Shown: one piece after another, positions 63,023-64,000 of the stretch
Numbering within the stretch: position 1 is the first letter of the stretch
Layout of the letters: each line of letters starts with the position of its first letter
DNA from: Nemania diffusa
Taxonomy: Eukaryota; Ascomycota; Sordariomycetes; Xylariales; Xylariaceae
Reading direction: 5' to 3'
Assembly: GCA_038501195.1 (NCBI GenBank)
Contig: JBBPUQ010000007.1
Location: 3,945,501 to 4,009,500 of the forward strand
Length of the DNA stretch: 64,000 nt
Made by a program: the position numbers and the translations under genes
Notes under the pieces: model-generated
Databases searched by the model: none
Seen by the model: the letters and a program-made list of their open reading frames with translations, nothing else
What the model was told of the DNA's origin: nothing

Positions 63023-63180
63023 ATATTAAATTAATAATTTAATAAAATTTATATATATATTTTAAATATATATAATTAAAATTTAAATTAAAACTTTTAT
63101 TACATAATTAAATAAATAAAAAATATAAAAATTTATTAAAATTTATAAACTTTATAAATTTTATATATATATATATATAT
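63023..63180 (+). repeat. Direct repeat copy 2, LTR-like
   Basis: Same orientation as copy 1 and about 5.11 kb downstream. It retains a few C residues (ACTTTTATTACATAATT) where copy 1 has T or A, as would be seen if copy 1 were mutated further. The spacing suits a retroelement of about 5.3 kb. Confidence 0.6.
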
Positions 63181-64000
63181 AAAGTTTTATTAATAATTAT
63201 AATATATTAACTTTTATAAATTAAATATTTATAATTATATTAATATAATTATTTTAATTAATTTATTAATATTTTATTAAATTATAAAATTATTATTATT
63301 AAAATAAAATTAATTATAATTTTTAATTATAATTAATAATATTAAATAAATATATAATTTTTTAATAAAATTTATATAATTAAATAATTATTATTAAATA
63401 AAAAAAAAACAAATTATTTTATTATTATATATTAATAATAATAATATAATTTTTTATTTAAAAAATATTAATATAATAATATAAAATTAAAATTTTAAAT
63501 TAAAAAATATAAATATAAATTTTATTAAAAATAATAATTTTAATAATAATAAATAAATTATATATAATTTTTTATATAAAAATTAATTTTAATTAATTAT
63601 ATAATTAAAATTTTTTAATTTAATATAATATAAATATTATAAAATTTAATTAAATTTTATTTTAAATAATAAATTAATATTATTTAAATTAAAATATTAT
63701 TTATAATTAATATATATTTAAATATTTTTATTTAATTTATTATATAATTATTATATAGTTAATTATATTTTATTATATATAATATTAATAAATTATAAAT
63801 AAATTTATATATTTTATATATATATATTATATATTTAATTTTTTTCAAATATAAAAATAATAATAATATTATATAAAATTTAATTAATATTAATAAATAA
63901 TTATATTAATTTTTATTTATTTTAATAATAAAATATTATAAATTAATAAAATTTAAAAATAAAAGTTAATTAAAATAACTTTTAAAGTTTAATTATATAA

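Larger units (their letters stand above)
54797..64000. repeat. AT isochore, RIP-degraded repeat DNA (right)
   Basis: At least 9.2 kb, running off the window, almost purely A and T; G and C are rarer here than in the left block. No open frame. The border is sharp, within about 50 bp around 54800, marked by T runs. It contains the 8-bp tandem array and the pair of ~155-bp direct repeats described separately. It is best explained as transposon DNA saturated by repeat-induced point mutation. Confidence 0.85.

Overview
The window is eukaryotic and fits a filamentous ascomycete (Pezizomycotina, probably a Sordariomycete-like genome). Evidence seen directly: spliceosomal introns of 55-260 nt with GT..AG ends and CTAAC/CTGAC/CTAAT-type branch sites; a Zn2Cys6 transcription factor; a VID27 homologue; a Dal5-type MFS transporter; fungal-type protein kinases. 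Two huge AT-only blocks at the window edges look like repeat-induced point mutation (RIP) isochores. The species cannot be named from the sequence alone.

Layout. 1-14060: left AT isochore, almost devoid of G and C, with no coding signal. 14060-20500: transition zone with a short TG..CA-bounded element, a two-exon protein kinase, a decayed second kinase directly behind it in the same frame, and one hypothetical minus-strand gene. 20500-33150: GC-equilibrated core with a three-exon low-complexity gene interrupted by an in-frame TAG, a mitochondrial AAA+ ATPase, VID27 and a three-exon Zn2Cys6 regulator. 33150-43820: gene-poor accessory stretch with a small secreted protein, a putative amidoligase, a divergently arranged PD-(D/E)XK-like protein with an overlapping uORF, a decayed MADS-box-like gene, and a small CxxC protein. 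43820-47750: a small probably mitochondrial protein and the flap endonuclease FEN1 (four exons, one only 5 nt long). 48550-51600: wreck of a hydrolase/ankyrin (STAND-like) gene and another coding remnant. 51779-53812: an eight-exon allantoate-permease-family transporter. 54797-64000: right AT isochore, with a near-perfect 8-bp tandem array and a pair of ~155-bp direct repeats 5.1 kb apart that look like LTRs of a RIP-destroyed retroelement.

Housekeeping genes (AAA ATPase, VID27, FEN1) are intact and occupy the middle. Genes from fast-evolving fungal families (kinase, amidoligase, PDDEXK, MADS-like, ankyrin/STAND, secreted protein) lie in the gene-poor parts and towards the AT blocks, and several carry frameshifts or stops. 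All in-frame stops found could have arisen by C-to-T change in CAG or CAA codons, which would suit RIP leakage, although this is not diagnostic. No rRNA, convincing tRNA or CRISPR array was found. Splice models were made by eye from consensus signals and reading-frame continuity. Identifications rest on motif recognition, not on database searches.
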